Positions 18,157 to 29,433 of a stretch of DNA of 64,000 bases are shown piece after piece (the stretch's first letter is position 1; every line of letters begins with the position of its first letter). The position numbers and the translations under genes were made by a program. The notes beneath the pieces were generated by a model. That model was not told where the DNA came from. It did not search any database and saw only the letters and a list, made by a program, of their open reading frames with translations. Location of the stretch: NCBI GenBank assembly GCA_009838525.1, contig VXRJ01000034.1, positions 640-64,639 on the forward strand, given 5' to 3'. Source of the stretch: Acidobacteriota bacterium. GTDB lineage: Bacteria > Acidobacteriota > Vicinamibacteria > Vicinamibacterales > UBA8438.

Positions 18157-18996
18157 ATGCGCTGGAAGCTGGCGGCGGCGTTGGGCATCGGGGCGATCGC
18201 ACTCGCGGTTGCCGGCGGGCCGGACGCCCTCGCACAGCGCGGCTGGCGGGGCGGCTGGTACCGGATGCCGCCGAAGTTCCCGGAGGCCTCGCCCACGCAC
18301 CGCGCCTTCACCTTCTCGCGCATCCTGTATGACAGCGACCGCCGCGAGCCGGGCGGTCAGGGCTGGTACACCGACTATCCGTCAGCGGATCAGAATCTGA
18401 TGATCCGCCTGTCGGAAATGACGACGACCCACGTCGGCTTCGACCACCGCAACGATCCGGATCACGTTGTCGTCCGGCTGACCGACGACGAGCTGTTCAA
18501 CTATCCGTTCATCTTCATGTCGGACGTCGGCACGATTTACCTGAGCGCGCTCGAAGTGGACCGCCTGCGCGACTACCTGCTGAAGGGGGGCTTCCTCTGG
18601 GTGGACGATTTCTGGGGGCCCTACGCCTGGGAGCAGTGGCTCAATGAGATCAGCAAGGTGCTACCGCCGGGGAACTACCCGATCTTCGACATCCCCGACG
18701 ACCACCCGATCCACAGCGTGCAGTACGACGTGGACGAAATCCCCCAGATCCCCTCCATTCAGCACTGGCGGCGGAGCGGCGGCGCCACGACGTCGGAACG
18801 CGGCATGCGGAGCGACGAGGTGCACTTCCGTGGCATCGCCGACGCCAACGGCCGGCTGATGGTGCTGATGAGTCACAACACGGACATCGCCGACGGCTGG
18901 GAGCGGGAAGGGGAGGACTACGAGTTCTTCTACCGCTTCTCCGTCAAGGCCTACGCCGTGGGAATCAACACCGTCGTCCACGCGATGACGAACTAG
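18157..18996 (+). CDS. DUF4159 domain protein 3
   Basis: 279 residues with a signal peptide (LAAALGIGAIALAVAGG, cleavage near DALAQ). DUF4159 signature elements match the two paralogues in the first operon: FLWVDDFWGPYAWEQW, IFDIPDDHPIHSVQYDVDEIPQIP, and C-terminal VGINTVVHAMTN. Unlike those, it is outside the MoxR operon, divergent from vapBC, and followed with a one-base stop/start overlap (TAGTG) by a carboxylesterase gene. A GGGAGGG ribosome binding site precedes the start. Exported; biochemical function unknown. Confidence 0.87.
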   Translation: MRWKLAAALGIGAIALAVAGGPDALAQRGWRGGWYRMPPKFPEASPTHRAFTFSRILYDSDRREPGGQGWYTDYPSADQNLMIRLSEMTTTHVGFDHRNDPDHVVVRLTDDELFNYPFIFMSDVGTIYLSALEVDRLRDYLLKGGFLWVDDFWGPYAWEQWLNEISKVLPPGNYPIFDIPDDHPIHSVQYDVDEIPQIPSIQHWRRSGGATTSERGMRSDEVHFRGIADANGRLMVLMSHNTDIADGWEREGEDYEFFYRFSVKAYAVGINTVVHAMTN

Positions 18997-19697
18997 TGGT
19001 CGATATCGCTGGACGGACGGATCCGCTGCCTGCCACGCTGCTCCTCGACACGCTGGAAATCGACCCGCCGGGTCCGCCCGGGGCATCCGTCATCTGGATG
19101 CATGGGCTCGGGGCAGACGCGCACGACTTCTACGGGATACCTCCGGAGCTGGGGCTTCCGGCGGATCTGAACGTGCGCTACGTGTTTCCGAACGCGCCGC
19201 GGATGCCGGTGACCATCAACCAGGGATGGGTGATGCCGGCCTGGTACGACATCCGGGGCTTCGGGCCGCGCGATCAGGACGAAACCGGGATCCGGGCATC
19301 AGCAGAGCGGATCGGCCAGTTGATCGGGCACGAGGTGGAGCGTGGCGTCCCGGAGCGCCGGATCGTGCTGGCCGGATTCTCGCAGGGCGGCGCGATGGCG
19401 TTGTTCACCGGCCTGCGGCATCCGGCGGCCCTGGCGGGGGTGATGTGCCTGTCCGGCTACCTGGTGCTGCACGAGACGCTGGAGGCGGAGTTGTCGGAGG
19501 CGAACCGGGCTGTCCCGGTCTTCCAGGGGCATGGGACCGACGACCCGATGGTGCCGGTGAGATTGGCGCATGGGACGCGGGATCTCCTGACGTCGACGGG
19601 TTACCAGGTGGAATACCACGAGTATCAGATGCCGCACACCGTCTGTGGGGAGGAGGTACGGGACATCGGAGCATGGCTGGCGCGCGTGCTCGCGTAG
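18996..19697 (+). CDS. Carboxylesterase/phospholipase, alpha/beta hydrolase (abhydrolase_2)
   Basis: 233 residues from a GTG that shares its first base with the previous stop. The fold and motifs are those of the short-chain carboxylesterase / lysophospholipase-like family (YpfH, EstB): oxyanion loop WMHGLGADAHDF, nucleophile elbow GFSQGG with Ser129, Asp183 in GTDDPMVPV and His214 in QMPHTVC. No signal peptide, so cytoplasmic. Translational coupling to a DUF4159 gene is unusual and may link the two. Substrate unknown. Confidence 0.93.
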   Translation: MVDIAGRTDPLPATLLLDTLEIDPPGPPGASVIWMHGLGADAHDFYGIPPELGLPADLNVRYVFPNAPRMPVTINQGWVMPAWYDIRGFGPRDQDETGIRASAERIGQLIGHEVERGVPERRIVLAGFSQGGAMALFTGLRHPAALAGVMCLSGYLVLHETLEAELSEANRAVPVFQGHGTDDPMVPVRLAHGTRDLLTSTGYQVEYHEYQMPHTVCGEEVRDIGAWLARVLA

Positions 19698-19774
19698 GGC
19701 AGTGAACGGTTGGCGCAGCATTGCGCATGTCGGGAGGTTCCGGCGGACCGCGATGGCCGGAAAGGGGGCATCTC

Positions 19775-20347
19775 ATGAGCACCGTTGACGAAACTGGTTC
19801 GACCGCCGCTTCGCCTTCAGCCAGGAGCGCGCCCGGCGCGAATTCCGGTTTCATGGCCCGGATCGCCCGCGTCTTTTCCTTTGATACGAGCGTCTACCCG
19901 GAAGTTGCGGCTGCGCCCGCCACGGGCCAGGCGATTGTCGTCGTCAGCGTCGCCGCGACATTGAGCGGCGGTGTGGCGAGCCTCGTTCTCTTCTTCTTCG
20001 TCGTGCCCGGCGCACTCGTCTTCCTCGCGGTTCAGGCGCTCCTGGTCATGCTGGTCACGCGGCTGTTCGGCGGCCACCCCGCCGCCTTCATCGAGTGGTA
20101 TCGAGCGCTCGGTTTTGCCCAGGCGCCGCTCGTCGTCGGCCTCGTGCCGCTTCTGGGGTGGATCGTCGCGCCCTTCTACAGCGCGGCTGCCCAGGTAACG
20201 GCCATCTCTCGCGTCGCTCGGCTATCGACCGGCATGGCCTTTCTTGCGCTGCTGCTGACCTGGCTGCCGTTCTTCCTTGCGGGCCTGCTGTTCGCGCTCG
20301 TCGCCGGGGTCGCTCTACTCGGCGTCCTTGGCCTGGCGTCGACGTAG
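19775..20347 (+). CDS. Yip1-like multi-pass membrane protein
   Basis: 190 residues from the ATG at 19775, preferred over one at 19721 because AAAGGGGG lies at 19761-19768. After a short hydrophilic N-terminus there are four to five hydrophobic segments: GQAIVVVSVAATLSGGVASL, LVFLAVQALLVMLVTRLF, LVVGLVPLLGWIVAPF and a long C-terminal pair from MAFLALLLTWLPFF. The pattern and the segment AFIEWYRALGFAQAP resemble bacterial Yip1-domain proteins, which have no defined function. Single-gene unit between the esterase and a leftward DapA-family gene. Confidence 0.75.
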   Translation: MSTVDETGSTAASPSARSAPGANSGFMARIARVFSFDTSVYPEVAAAPATGQAIVVVSVAATLSGGVASLVLFFFVVPGALVFLAVQALLVMLVTRLFGGHPAAFIEWYRALGFAQAPLVVGLVPLLGWIVAPFYSAAAQVTAISRVARLSTGMAFLALLLTWLPFFLAGLLFALVAGVALLGVLGLAST

Positions 20348-20389
20348 GTTCAGCCGCCGCGTGCAATGCGCGCCGCCGGGGACTTGCTG

Positions 20390-21391
20390 CTACGCGCGGA
20401 AGTACGGTCTTAGCGCTTCCAGGCGGTAGTCGATCTCCGCCGTCTGATCCGGCGTAAAGCTGTAGTCGCCGCGCCGGGACTGCATCGTCTTGAAGATGCC
20501 GCGCTTCTTCAGGACGTAGAGCCGGATCCCCGGGATGGAGCGATCGAGATTCAGCATCAGGAGCAGCCGGCTGAACAGGTCGCGGAGCTCGTCCTTCTTG
20601 CCCGCCTCGTGCAGCTCCCAGAGCCGGGCGTAGATGTCGGCGTACATGACGCCGCCGGTCATCACACCGTCCATGCCGAGTCGCATCTCGTAGAGCCACT
20701 GCCGCCCGAACGCGGCGCCGAAGATGGACTTGATGGTGTCCGGCCGGTGCGGCTTCAGCGCGAGCATCCGCTCGTGAACCGGCTCCCGCTCTTCCTTCAC
20801 GTAGGCTAGGTTCGGGAACTCCCGCGCCATGTCCACCATGAACTCGACGGTCGGAACGACGTCCGGCGCGCCGCCACTGGTCTGGAAGAAGATGGGGCGG
20901 TCGGTGACGCCGCAGAGCGCCGCGTAGTAGTCACGGAACTCCTGCAGGGTCGTCGCCTCGGTCGGCGGGATGGCAATCATGCCGTCCGGGCTCAGGGCCT
21001 CCGCGTGTCGGGCGTACTCCAGCATGCCCTTCGTGTCGTCCCCCTGCACGCCGAAGACGAGCGCGGGCTGCCGGCCCTTGGCGGCTTCGGCCAGCACGTC
21101 GAAACCGCGCAGCCGTTCCCGCTTCGACAGGTGCCGTTGCTCGCTCGAGTTCTGCGGCCAGACCAGGCCGTGGATGCCGCAGCGCTCGCAGAAATCCACC
21201 TGGTTTGCGAGATCCTCGTAGTCGACCTCGTTGGCATCGGTGTACGGAGTGCTCAGAATCATGAACGCCCCGCGCATCGGTTTCGCCTCCGCCGCCCGCA
21301 ACGACAGCGACGGCATCAGCGCCGCCGCTCCGGCGGCGCCGCCGACGGTGGTCAACCACTGGCGACGGGTGTAGGTGTGCGCGTTCTGCAT
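20390..21391 (-). CDS. Tat-exported dihydrodipicolinate synthase (DapA) family protein
   Basis: 333 residues from the ATG at 21389-21391. The N-terminus TRRQWLTTVGGAAGAAAL is a twin-arginine signal, so the protein is predicted periplasmic, which is unusual for this aldolase family. The TIM-barrel shows GIHGLVWPQNSSEQRHLSKRER and the Schiff-base lysine segment NLAYVKEER. Where DapA/NAL enzymes have a catalytic Tyr (consensus YN.P), the sequence reads IFFQTSGGAP, so the Tyr seems to be replaced by Phe. Possibly a lyase or a binding protein acting on a keto-acid or sugar in the periplasm. A much longer open frame upstream is not used, since it covers the adjacent barrel gene in another frame. 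It lies 35 bp downstream of that barrel gene on the same strand. Confidence 0.85.
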   Translation of the reverse strand: MQNAHTYTRRQWLTTVGGAAGAAALMPSLSLRAAEAKPMRGAFMILSTPYTDANEVDYEDLANQVDFCERCGIHGLVWPQNSSEQRHLSKRERLRGFDVLAEAAKGRQPALVFGVQGDDTKGMLEYARHAEALSPDGMIAIPPTEATTLQEFRDYYAALCGVTDRPIFFQTSGGAPDVVPTVEFMVDMAREFPNLAYVKEEREPVHERMLALKPHRPDTIKSIFGAAFGRQWLYEMRLGMDGVMTGGVMYADIYARLWELHEAGKKDELRDLFSRLLLMLNLDRSIPGIRLYVLKKRGIFKTMQSRRGDYSFTPDQTAEIDYRLEALRPYFRA

Positions 21392-21426
21392 GGTCTCCCC
21401 CGGTCTCGCTCCCGGTGTCCAGACTA

Positions 21427-21879
21427 TCACCAGCCGACGAACAAGCCTGCGCGGGACAAGGTGAACTCCCGCGCGCGGTCGACCGAGGCCATGACGCCGA
21501 CGCGCCTTCCAATCCGCACGCCCGCGCCGACGGTCGCGTTGACGTCCGGATCGACCGCCGGGCCGCTGACGGCCGTGCTGGTGCCGAATCGGAGCAGGAC
21601 GCGCGCCGCGTCCATGCGCATGACCGGCACGGCGACGCCGGCCTGTATCGCCCAGACGCCGGCATCGTGACTCACATAGCCGTACGGCTCGACGCTCCAG
21701 ACCTCGACCGCCAACCCGCCGAATCCGCCTATGAAAGCGACCTCGCCGGTGGCGAAGCGCATCACCCCGCCGACGGCAACCCCGTCCGCCGCCGCGGCCG
21801 GCACGGCGAAAGCGAACGCCAGCGCGAACGTCGCCAAGATCAGAACCGGGAGGATCATCCTCGACCGTGGGATCGGCAT
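21427..21879 (-). CDS. Small exported beta-barrel-like protein
   Basis: 150 residues from the ATG at 21879 (an alternative ATG seven codons later at 21858 would give a cleaner signal peptide). The leader ILPVLILATFALAFAFAVPAAA-ADG is a strong signal peptide. The mature part alternates glycine and hydrophobic residues (GVMRFATGEVAFIGGFGGLAVEVW, VGAGVRIGRRVGVMASVD) and ends LSRAGLFVGW, consistent with a small outer-membrane barrel. It probably forms a two-gene operon with the downstream DapA-family gene. Function unknown. Confidence 0.65.
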   Translation of the reverse strand: MPIPRSRMILPVLILATFALAFAFAVPAAAADGVAVGGVMRFATGEVAFIGGFGGLAVEVWSVEPYGYVSHDAGVWAIQAGVAVPVMRMDAARVLLRFGTSTAVSGPAVDPDVNATVGAGVRIGRRVGVMASVDRAREFTLSRAGLFVGW

Positions 21880-21980
21880 GGGTTGCCCAATGGTGCCACA
21901 ACTGAAGGTCGGACCTCCGCATCTCGACGCAGATGCCGCAAGATGCGCTACGCTGAGTGTTTCGAGGTTCGGAGGAGAAC

Positions 21981-24083
21981 ATGGCCGGATTGCGACAGGG
22001 CGCCTGGATTGCCGCCACCGCGTTGCTGACCGCCTGCGTAGGGGAGACCGTGATCGATCGGGGCATCGAGGTGCCACCACCACCGCCCACCGACGTACGT
22101 GAAGTCGTCGACACACTCCACGGCGTCGAGATCGCGGACCCGTACCGCTGGCTGGAGGATCAGGACGCACCGGAGACGCGGGCGTGGATTGATGCCCAGA
22201 ATGCCTACACGGACAGCCTTCTGGATGGCCTCCCCGGCCGCGAAGCGCTTCGCGAGCGAGCCGCGGCGGTGCTGGAGCGTGACACGATTGGCCTGCCGAA
22301 CGAGCGGGGCGGGCGCTACTTCTTCAGCCGTCGTCGCGCGGATCAGGACCTGTCAGTCCTCTACTGGCGCGACGGCCTCGACGGCGCGGATCAGGTGCTG
22401 ATCGACCCGCATCCGATGAGCCCGGACCACACGACGTCGGTCGAGTTGCGGGACCTGTCGGACGACGGGACCATGGCGGTCTATGCCGTACGTGAAGGAG
22501 GCGTCGACGAGGTGGCGATCCATGTCCGCAACGTCGACAGCGGCGAGGACTTGCCGGACGTGCTGCCGCCCGCGCGCCACGGGTCCGTGCTGCTGGCTCC
22601 CGACGGCAGCGGCCTCTTTTACGAGCGCTACGGGGATGTGACGCCGCGCGTCATGTTCCACGCGTTCGGGTCGCCGATGGCGGAGGACGTGCAGCTCTTC
22701 GGCGAGGGTTATGAGCAGCATCAGATCCCCTCGACGGTGATCTCCGACGACGGCCGGTGGATGGCCGTGCACGTGATCGAAGGATCGTCCGGTCCGACCG
22801 AAATCCACATCAAGGACCTCGCGAACGACACGCCGTTCGTGACCGTCATTGCCGATGGCGTTTCGGAGTCGTGGGGCCACTTTGCCGGCGATCAGTTCGT
22901 CATCGTCACGAACCTGGATGCGCCGAACAAGCGGGTCGTCGTGGCCGATCCGGCGAACCCGGCGGTCGAGGAGTGGCGCGAGGTAATCCCGGAACGGGAG
23001 GGTGTGGTCGTGCAGGGGGCCAGTTCGCTCGGAGGAAAGCTGGTCGTGTTCTTTCTGCAGGACGTCCAGCCGGGCGTCGCCATCCACGAGTTGGACGGTG
23101 CGCATGTCCGGGATCTCGCCTTCGACACGGTCGGATCCGTCGGTGGCGGCGCCGGTCGCTGGATGAGCGACGAAGCGTTCTTCACGTTTCAAACCTTCCA
23201 TGTCCCGCGCACGATCTACCGCTATGACATCGCGACCGGCGAGCAGTCTGTCTGGGCCGCGCCGGAAACGCCGGTCGATCCGGCCGCCTACGAAGTGACG
23301 CAGCGGTGGTTCCATTCAAAGGACGGCACGCGCGTCCCGATGTTCGTCGTCGCCCCACCCGGGGTAACGCTGGACGGCGCGAACCCAACGCTGCTCACGG
23401 GATACGGCGGCTTCAACAACGCGATGACGCCGCTGTTCTCCGCCCTCGCGACGACCTGGCTCGAGTCGGGCGGCGTCTTCGCCCTTGCCAACATCCGCGG
23501 CGGGAGCGAGTTTGGCGAGGGATGGCACGAGGCAGGCATGCTAGCGAACAAGCAGAATGTCTACGATGACTTCATCGCCGCCGCCGAGCACCTGATCGCC
23601 GAGGGGTACACCAGCAGCGAGCACCTGGCGATCCGGGGCGGAAGCAACGGCGGCTTGCTGGTGGGCGCCGTCTCGAATCAGCGCCCAGACCTGTTCGGCG
23701 CGGTCGTCTGCACCTATCCGCTGCTCGATATGATCCGCTACCACCAGTTCCTGGTCGCCAGCTTCTGGGTGCCCGAGTACGGTTCGAGCGAGGATCCCGA
23801 ACAGTTCGAGTGGTTGCACGCTTACTCGCCGTACCACAACGTGACCGACGGCGGCGACTATCCGGCAACCCTCTATCTTTCCGGCGACGGCGATACACGC
23901 GTCGCGCCGCTGCACGCGCGTAAGATGGCGGCGCTGATGCAGGCAAGGAACGGATCGAAGAACCCGATTCTGCTGCGTTATCACACGCAGGCGGGTCACT
24001 CCGGGGGCCAGCCGGTGAGCCAGCAGATCGACGAGATGGTCGACACGATCAGCTTTCTGCTCTGGCAGGTGGGACGCGAATAG
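21981..24083 (+). CDS. Prolyl oligopeptidase family (S9A) lipoprotein
   Basis: 700 residues from the ATG at 21981, chosen because GGAGGAG lies at 21971-21977 and a lipobox LLTAC (Cys19) follows. An N-terminal seven-bladed propeller (DPYRWLEDQDAPETRAWID is the family-typical start) gates the C-terminal alpha/beta hydrolase domain. The catalytic triad is visible: Ser555 in RGGSNGG, Asp near 638 in SGDGDTRV, His673 in QAGHSGG. S9A peptidases cleave after proline in short peptides; the lipoprotein signal places this one in the periplasm or on the outer membrane. The next gene, 27 bp downstream, is another peptidase lipoprotein, suggesting a peptide-degrading operon. Confidence 0.95.
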   Translation: MAGLRQGAWIAATALLTACVGETVIDRGIEVPPPPPTDVREVVDTLHGVEIADPYRWLEDQDAPETRAWIDAQNAYTDSLLDGLPGREALRERAAAVLERDTIGLPNERGGRYFFSRRRADQDLSVLYWRDGLDGADQVLIDPHPMSPDHTTSVELRDLSDDGTMAVYAVREGGVDEVAIHVRNVDSGEDLPDVLPPARHGSVLLAPDGSGLFYERYGDVTPRVMFHAFGSPMAEDVQLFGEGYEQHQIPSTVISDDGRWMAVHVIEGSSGPTEIHIKDLANDTPFVTVIADGVSESWGHFAGDQFVIVTNLDAPNKRVVVADPANPAVEEWREVIPEREGVVVQGASSLGGKLVVFFLQDVQPGVAIHELDGAHVRDLAFDTVGSVGGGAGRWMSDEAFFTFQTFHVPRTIYRYDIATGEQSVWAAPETPVDPAAYEVTQRWFHSKDGTRVPMFVVAPPGVTLDGANPTLLTGYGGFNNAMTPLFSALATTWLESGGVFALANIRGGSEFGEGWHEAGMLANKQNVYDDFIAAAEHLIAEGYTSSEHLAIRGGSNGGLLVGAVSNQRPDLFGAVVCTYPLLDMIRYHQFLVASFWVPEYGSSEDPEQFEWLHAYSPYHNVTDGGDYPATLYLSGDGDTRVAPLHARKMAALMQARNGSKNPILLRYHTQAGHSGGQPVSQQIDEMVDTISFLLWQVGRE

Positions 24084-24110
24084 CCCGCGGGAACGCGGTA
24101 GGAGGATGGG

Positions 24111-25805
<1,695 letters not shown>

Positions 25806-25832
25806 GAGCCTATCGACCGGCACTTCGTGGAC

Positions 25833-28800
25833 CTATTGAGCGAAAGGTATCGCTTCAGCGAGCTCCAGGAAGCGGCAGAAGGGATTGGCCAGGCGCATCT
25901 GCTGCGGGGTGCGGCAGTCCGGCGCGAACAGGCTCGGGCTGGCGACGATGGCCGCCACGCAGCGGGCGCGGGAGGTGGCGACGTTGAGGCGGTGCAGGCT
26001 GTACAGGAACTCCATTCCGCGCGGCGCCTCGTCGGCGCTCGAAGTGGCCATCGAGTAAACAACGATCGGCGCTTCCTGCCCCTGGAACTTGTCCACGGTG
26101 CCGGCCCGCGCGCCGTCCGGAAGCCGTGCCCGCAGCGTCGCTACATGCGCGTTGTAGGGCGCCACGATCAGGATGTCCGCCACACGCAGCGGCTTCCGAA
26201 CGCCGTCCTGGTCGATCCAGGCGGCGTCGGCCTCGAGCAGGTCACGAACCAAGGCCGCGACACGTTCGGCCTCTTCGTCCGAGGCATTCGTGTTCCCGGC
26301 ATGCGCAACGGGGATGAAGCGGAGGCCGCGGCCGGCCAGAGGGCCCGTGCCGAGCACAATCTGCCGGTCAAGGCCGGGGCGCGAGCGGAGCCGCCCCGCG
26401 TAGAACTGTTCGGTCGTGAATCCGCAGACGTCGGGGTGCATGCGCCAGGTATGGTCGAGGAAGACGCCGCGGGCCGGATCGACCGTCGCCGATCCGCCGA
26501 GGAGGTGGCCGAGCGCCGACACGTCGGCTCCCGGCGGATGGATGCCCTGGATGGGCTGATCGAGCTGTCGCGGGTCGCCGAGCAACACGAGGCTGGACGC
26601 CGCCTGGGAGACGGCAAGCGTGTTGGCGAGACTCATCTGCCCCGCCTCGTCGATGACAAGCACGTCCACCGCGCTCGCCATCTCCTCGCGCGCCCATAGC
26701 CAGGCGGTGCCGCCGGCGAGGTTCGCCTCGCCGGACGCGAGCGCCGCGGCCACTGCGTCGTTGGACGTGACCTGGACGATGCGTTGGTCAGGGCAGCCGT
26801 CGTCGTCTTTCGCCTTCTGGATTCCACGCACGTCGACCGGGGCCGCGCGGCAGACGGCGCCGAGCAGGTTGGAAATCACCTTGTGGCTGTTGGCCGTCAC
26901 GCCGACGCGTCGACCGTCGGCCAGTAGATCGAGGATGGCCTGCGCGCCGGTATAGGTTTTCCCGCTGCCGGGCGGACCCTGGACCGGCAGGACCGAGCGA
27001 TCGAGTTGCCGCGCGATACGCCGCACCGCCTCGAGCGGACTCTCGCCGGGCGCCACGAGGTGCCCCCTCGGATCGGCGCACGATGGGTCCGGCTCAGAGA
27101 CTGTCGGCGCCACGCGCGGTGGGAAGCGCCGCAGCAGGTCGAACGCGGCGCGGCGCGGGCTGTCGGGTTGGAATCCGTCGGCTATGACTTCCTGGGCCAG
27201 CCGGACGAGACTCTCCTGCAACACCCCGCTGGTAACCACCTCCAACGGGACGAGCGCTTCGGGATGTGGAACCGGTGAGTTGCTTACTCGCTTCAGATCG
27301 ACGGTTCCGGCCGCGTCGTCGATGTCGACGACCTTGCCGCAAGATCCCCACTTGAATTCCTCCGATTCGGCGGTTGCCGGATTCTTTGGCGAGTCTCCCG
27401 CTTCGATCTCGTGTTGCTGCTCCGGGAAGCGGTAACGATGGACGACGGATCGCTTGACCTGCCCGACTTCGCTGACGTAGGTCAACCCTCCCAACGTCGC
27501 CCGGTTCTCGATGAACTCCTCCCCCTTGAGACCGCAGCGGTCGAAGAACTCCCACCACATCGACTTGTCCTCGCGACGGTGGAATTCCAGCAGGTACGCC
27601 AGGAGCCGCCGCGCCCGCTGATCGACGTCCAGATCGTCGTCGTCGACGGGCAGATCGCGAGTTAGCGCCTCGAAGAGCGCCGCCGCTTCAGTCGTTTCTT
27701 CCCGCTCCCGATCGCCTTCCGCGTCCCGGCTGGCCGGCCGGGGAACCGCTTCGCCGGTCAGATTCTCCAACTCACCGCGGCATGTCTCCAGCCACTCGGC
27801 GAGGCGAAGCGTCGAGAGGCAGTCGTCCCGGTTGTAACCCTCGATTTCCGTGCGAAGTGTCTCCGCCATGACGCCCGGGTTACCCGATTCCAGTGCCGCC
27901 TCGAACCGCACGAGCGCCCGCGTAGCGGCCGTCAGATCGACGTCGCGCGCGTAGCCGTAGAACGGCTCCAGGTTCTTGATGGAGTACCTCTCGACCGAGG
28001 CTCGCAGCCCTTGCCGCACTGCGCGGTGCAGGTCGACGAACACCCTGCCGCGCAGCAGGCAGTCCACTTCGTCCTCGCGAGTGGCGTAACGGCTCATCAA
28101 ACGTTTGACGGCGACAGTCTCGTAGGCGCCGTAGTGGTAGATGTGAAAGCCGGGATGTTGCGCCCAGTTCGCCAGGGCCCGGTCGATGAAGCGTTCGAAC
28201 GCGTGCTTCTCGCTCTCGTGATCGAGCGCCCAGGACGCGTCGTAGCGGCCGTTCCGATCCGCAACGCCGAACAGGTACTCGAAGCCGCCGTCCGCCGCGA
28301 AAGCGTCTCCTTCGAGGTCGAAGAAAAGGTCTTCGCCGGAGGGTTCCGGCAACGAAGCAAGCCCCTTGTCCGCCTCGACGGGCGTGATCAACTCGTGGAC
28401 GTGCCGGCGTTCAAGCTGTCCCTGGACCTGCAGTCGGGCCTGCTCCCGGATCCGGGTCAGCGCGCCCGCAGTGACACCCTCCAGTCGAGGGTTCATAGGC
28501 AAGCGGAGTGCGGCGAGATCGGTCATCGTCGTCACGTTCCGCTCGACAAGCCGGCGCCGCTGGCCGCGCGCTATGCCGGCGACGAGCGACAGGTGATCGT
28601 CGGCGCGGCGCTGTCTTGCGCACGATTGCCTCCAGTCGCAGATGTCGCAGTGGCTGACCGGCTCCGGATACGTCTCCGGCGGTGCGGCAGCGTGGGCCTC
28701 GAACCGCCGGCGGACGGCGCGATAGTAGGCCGCATACTCCACCACCCGAAACTTCGTCGTGCCTTCGTGGTCCGTCCCTCCCAGCGCGAGGTGCATCCAC

Positions 28801-29318
28801 TCGGGGCCGGTTCCCTGCGCCTGGCTCAACAGGTCCGAGTACAAGAGGAGCTGCAGCAGCGCCTCGCTCTTGGCCGTTCGCGCCAGCTTCGCGTCGAGCG
28901 CCTCGTACGACCAGCCGCCCAGGCGGCTCGGCCGGCCCACCCGGAGCAGGAAGTCGGGGTAGCCGCTCCAGCGCCCGGCCCCGTCCCGCAGGCGCCCCTG
29001 GTAGATCACGTCGACGCCGCGGCGCATCGCCTCTTCGGTGCGCGCAGCGGCAGCGGCGGGATCGCGCTCCAGGAATGGTGCGTCGGCCGCGGTGATGACC
29101 TCCACCGTGAGGCCGCTGGCCGTGAACTGCTCCAAAAGGCGCTGCTCGTGCTCAAGTCCGCGCTGCTTCAGCACATCGGCGCGCGGATCGTCGTACGGCG
29201 GCGGTGATTCGATCGTTCCGAGGGCGACGGCGCGGCGCAAGCTCGTCAGGTGGTTGCACGCGAGATGCCGGCTGAGATCGGTGGCCGAGAACAGAAGCTG
29301 GCTGTCGGCATGGCGCAT
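25833..29318 (-). CDS. TM0106-type nuclease fused to DEDD exonuclease and SF1 helicase
   Basis: About 1161 residues from the ATG at 29318 (an ATG at 29336 is also possible). Three modules in order: (1) a RecB/Cas4-like PD-(D/E)XK nuclease, with GYPDFLLRV and ALDAKLA (D-x-K), plus a predicted iron-sulfur staple formed by an early Cys (HLACNHL) and CDICDWRQSC near residue 225; (2) a DEDD-type exonuclease (RNase_H_2) with FFDLEGD, HIYHYGAYE and YNRDDCLSTL, near residues 340-520; (3) an SF1 helicase of the UPF1/Dna2 kind with Walker A GPPGSGKT, VLVIDEAGQMSL (Walker B), LLGDPRQLDQP and a C-terminal motif NVATSRARC. The known TM0106 family has this layout; it is presumed to act in DNA repair or recombination, though a defence role is possible. 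Confidence 0.9.
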   Translation of the reverse strand: MRHADSQLLFSATDLSRHLACNHLTSLRRAVALGTIESPPPYDDPRADVLKQRGLEHEQRLLEQFTASGLTVEVITAADAPFLERDPAAAAARTEEAMRRGVDVIYQGRLRDGAGRWSGYPDFLLRVGRPSRLGGWSYEALDAKLARTAKSEALLQLLLYSDLLSQAQGTGPEWMHLALGGTDHEGTTKFRVVEYAAYYRAVRRRFEAHAAAPPETYPEPVSHCDICDWRQSCARQRRADDHLSLVAGIARGQRRRLVERNVTTMTDLAALRLPMNPRLEGVTAGALTRIREQARLQVQGQLERRHVHELITPVEADKGLASLPEPSGEDLFFDLEGDAFAADGGFEYLFGVADRNGRYDASWALDHESEKHAFERFIDRALANWAQHPGFHIYHYGAYETVAVKRLMSRYATREDEVDCLLRGRVFVDLHRAVRQGLRASVERYSIKNLEPFYGYARDVDLTAATRALVRFEAALESGNPGVMAETLRTEIEGYNRDDCLSTLRLAEWLETCRGELENLTGEAVPRPASRDAEGDREREETTEAAALFEALTRDLPVDDDDLDVDQRARRLLAYLLEFHRREDKSMWWEFFDRCGLKGEEFIENRATLGGLTYVSEVGQVKRSVVHRYRFPEQQHEIEAGDSPKNPATAESEEFKWGSCGKVVDIDDAAGTVDLKRVSNSPVPHPEALVPLEVVTSGVLQESLVRLAQEVIADGFQPDSPRRAAFDLLRRFPPRVAPTVSEPDPSCADPRGHLVAPGESPLEAVRRIARQLDRSVLPVQGPPGSGKTYTGAQAILDLLADGRRVGVTANSHKVISNLLGAVCRAAPVDVRGIQKAKDDDGCPDQRIVQVTSNDAVAAALASGEANLAGGTAWLWAREEMASAVDVLVIDEAGQMSLANTLAVSQAASSLVLLGDPRQLDQPIQGIHPPGADVSALGHLLGGSATVDPARGVFLDHTWRMHPDVCGFTTEQFYAGRLRSRPGLDRQIVLGTGPLAGRGLRFIPVAHAGNTNASDEEAERVAALVRDLLEADAAWIDQDGVRKPLRVADILIVAPYNAHVATLRARLPDGARAGTVDKFQGQEAPIVVYSMATSSADEAPRGMEFLYSLHRLNVATSRARCVAAIVASPSLFAPDCRTPQQMRLANPFCRFLELAEAIPFAQ

Positions 29319-29433
29319 CGCGCCGGACCATAGCACGGGGCCGATTCAGAACTTGTTCAGCGGGCATCAAGCCGCGTTCGGAACACTGTGCATCGGTGTG
29401 CTCCTGTACCATCGACCAAGGGTGAAAGACCAG

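Noticed and set aside
21392-22114. N-terminal extension of the DapA-family frame to 574 residues
   Set aside because: The extension overlaps the small barrel gene in another frame and would hide the Tat signal. The short start gives a good leader.
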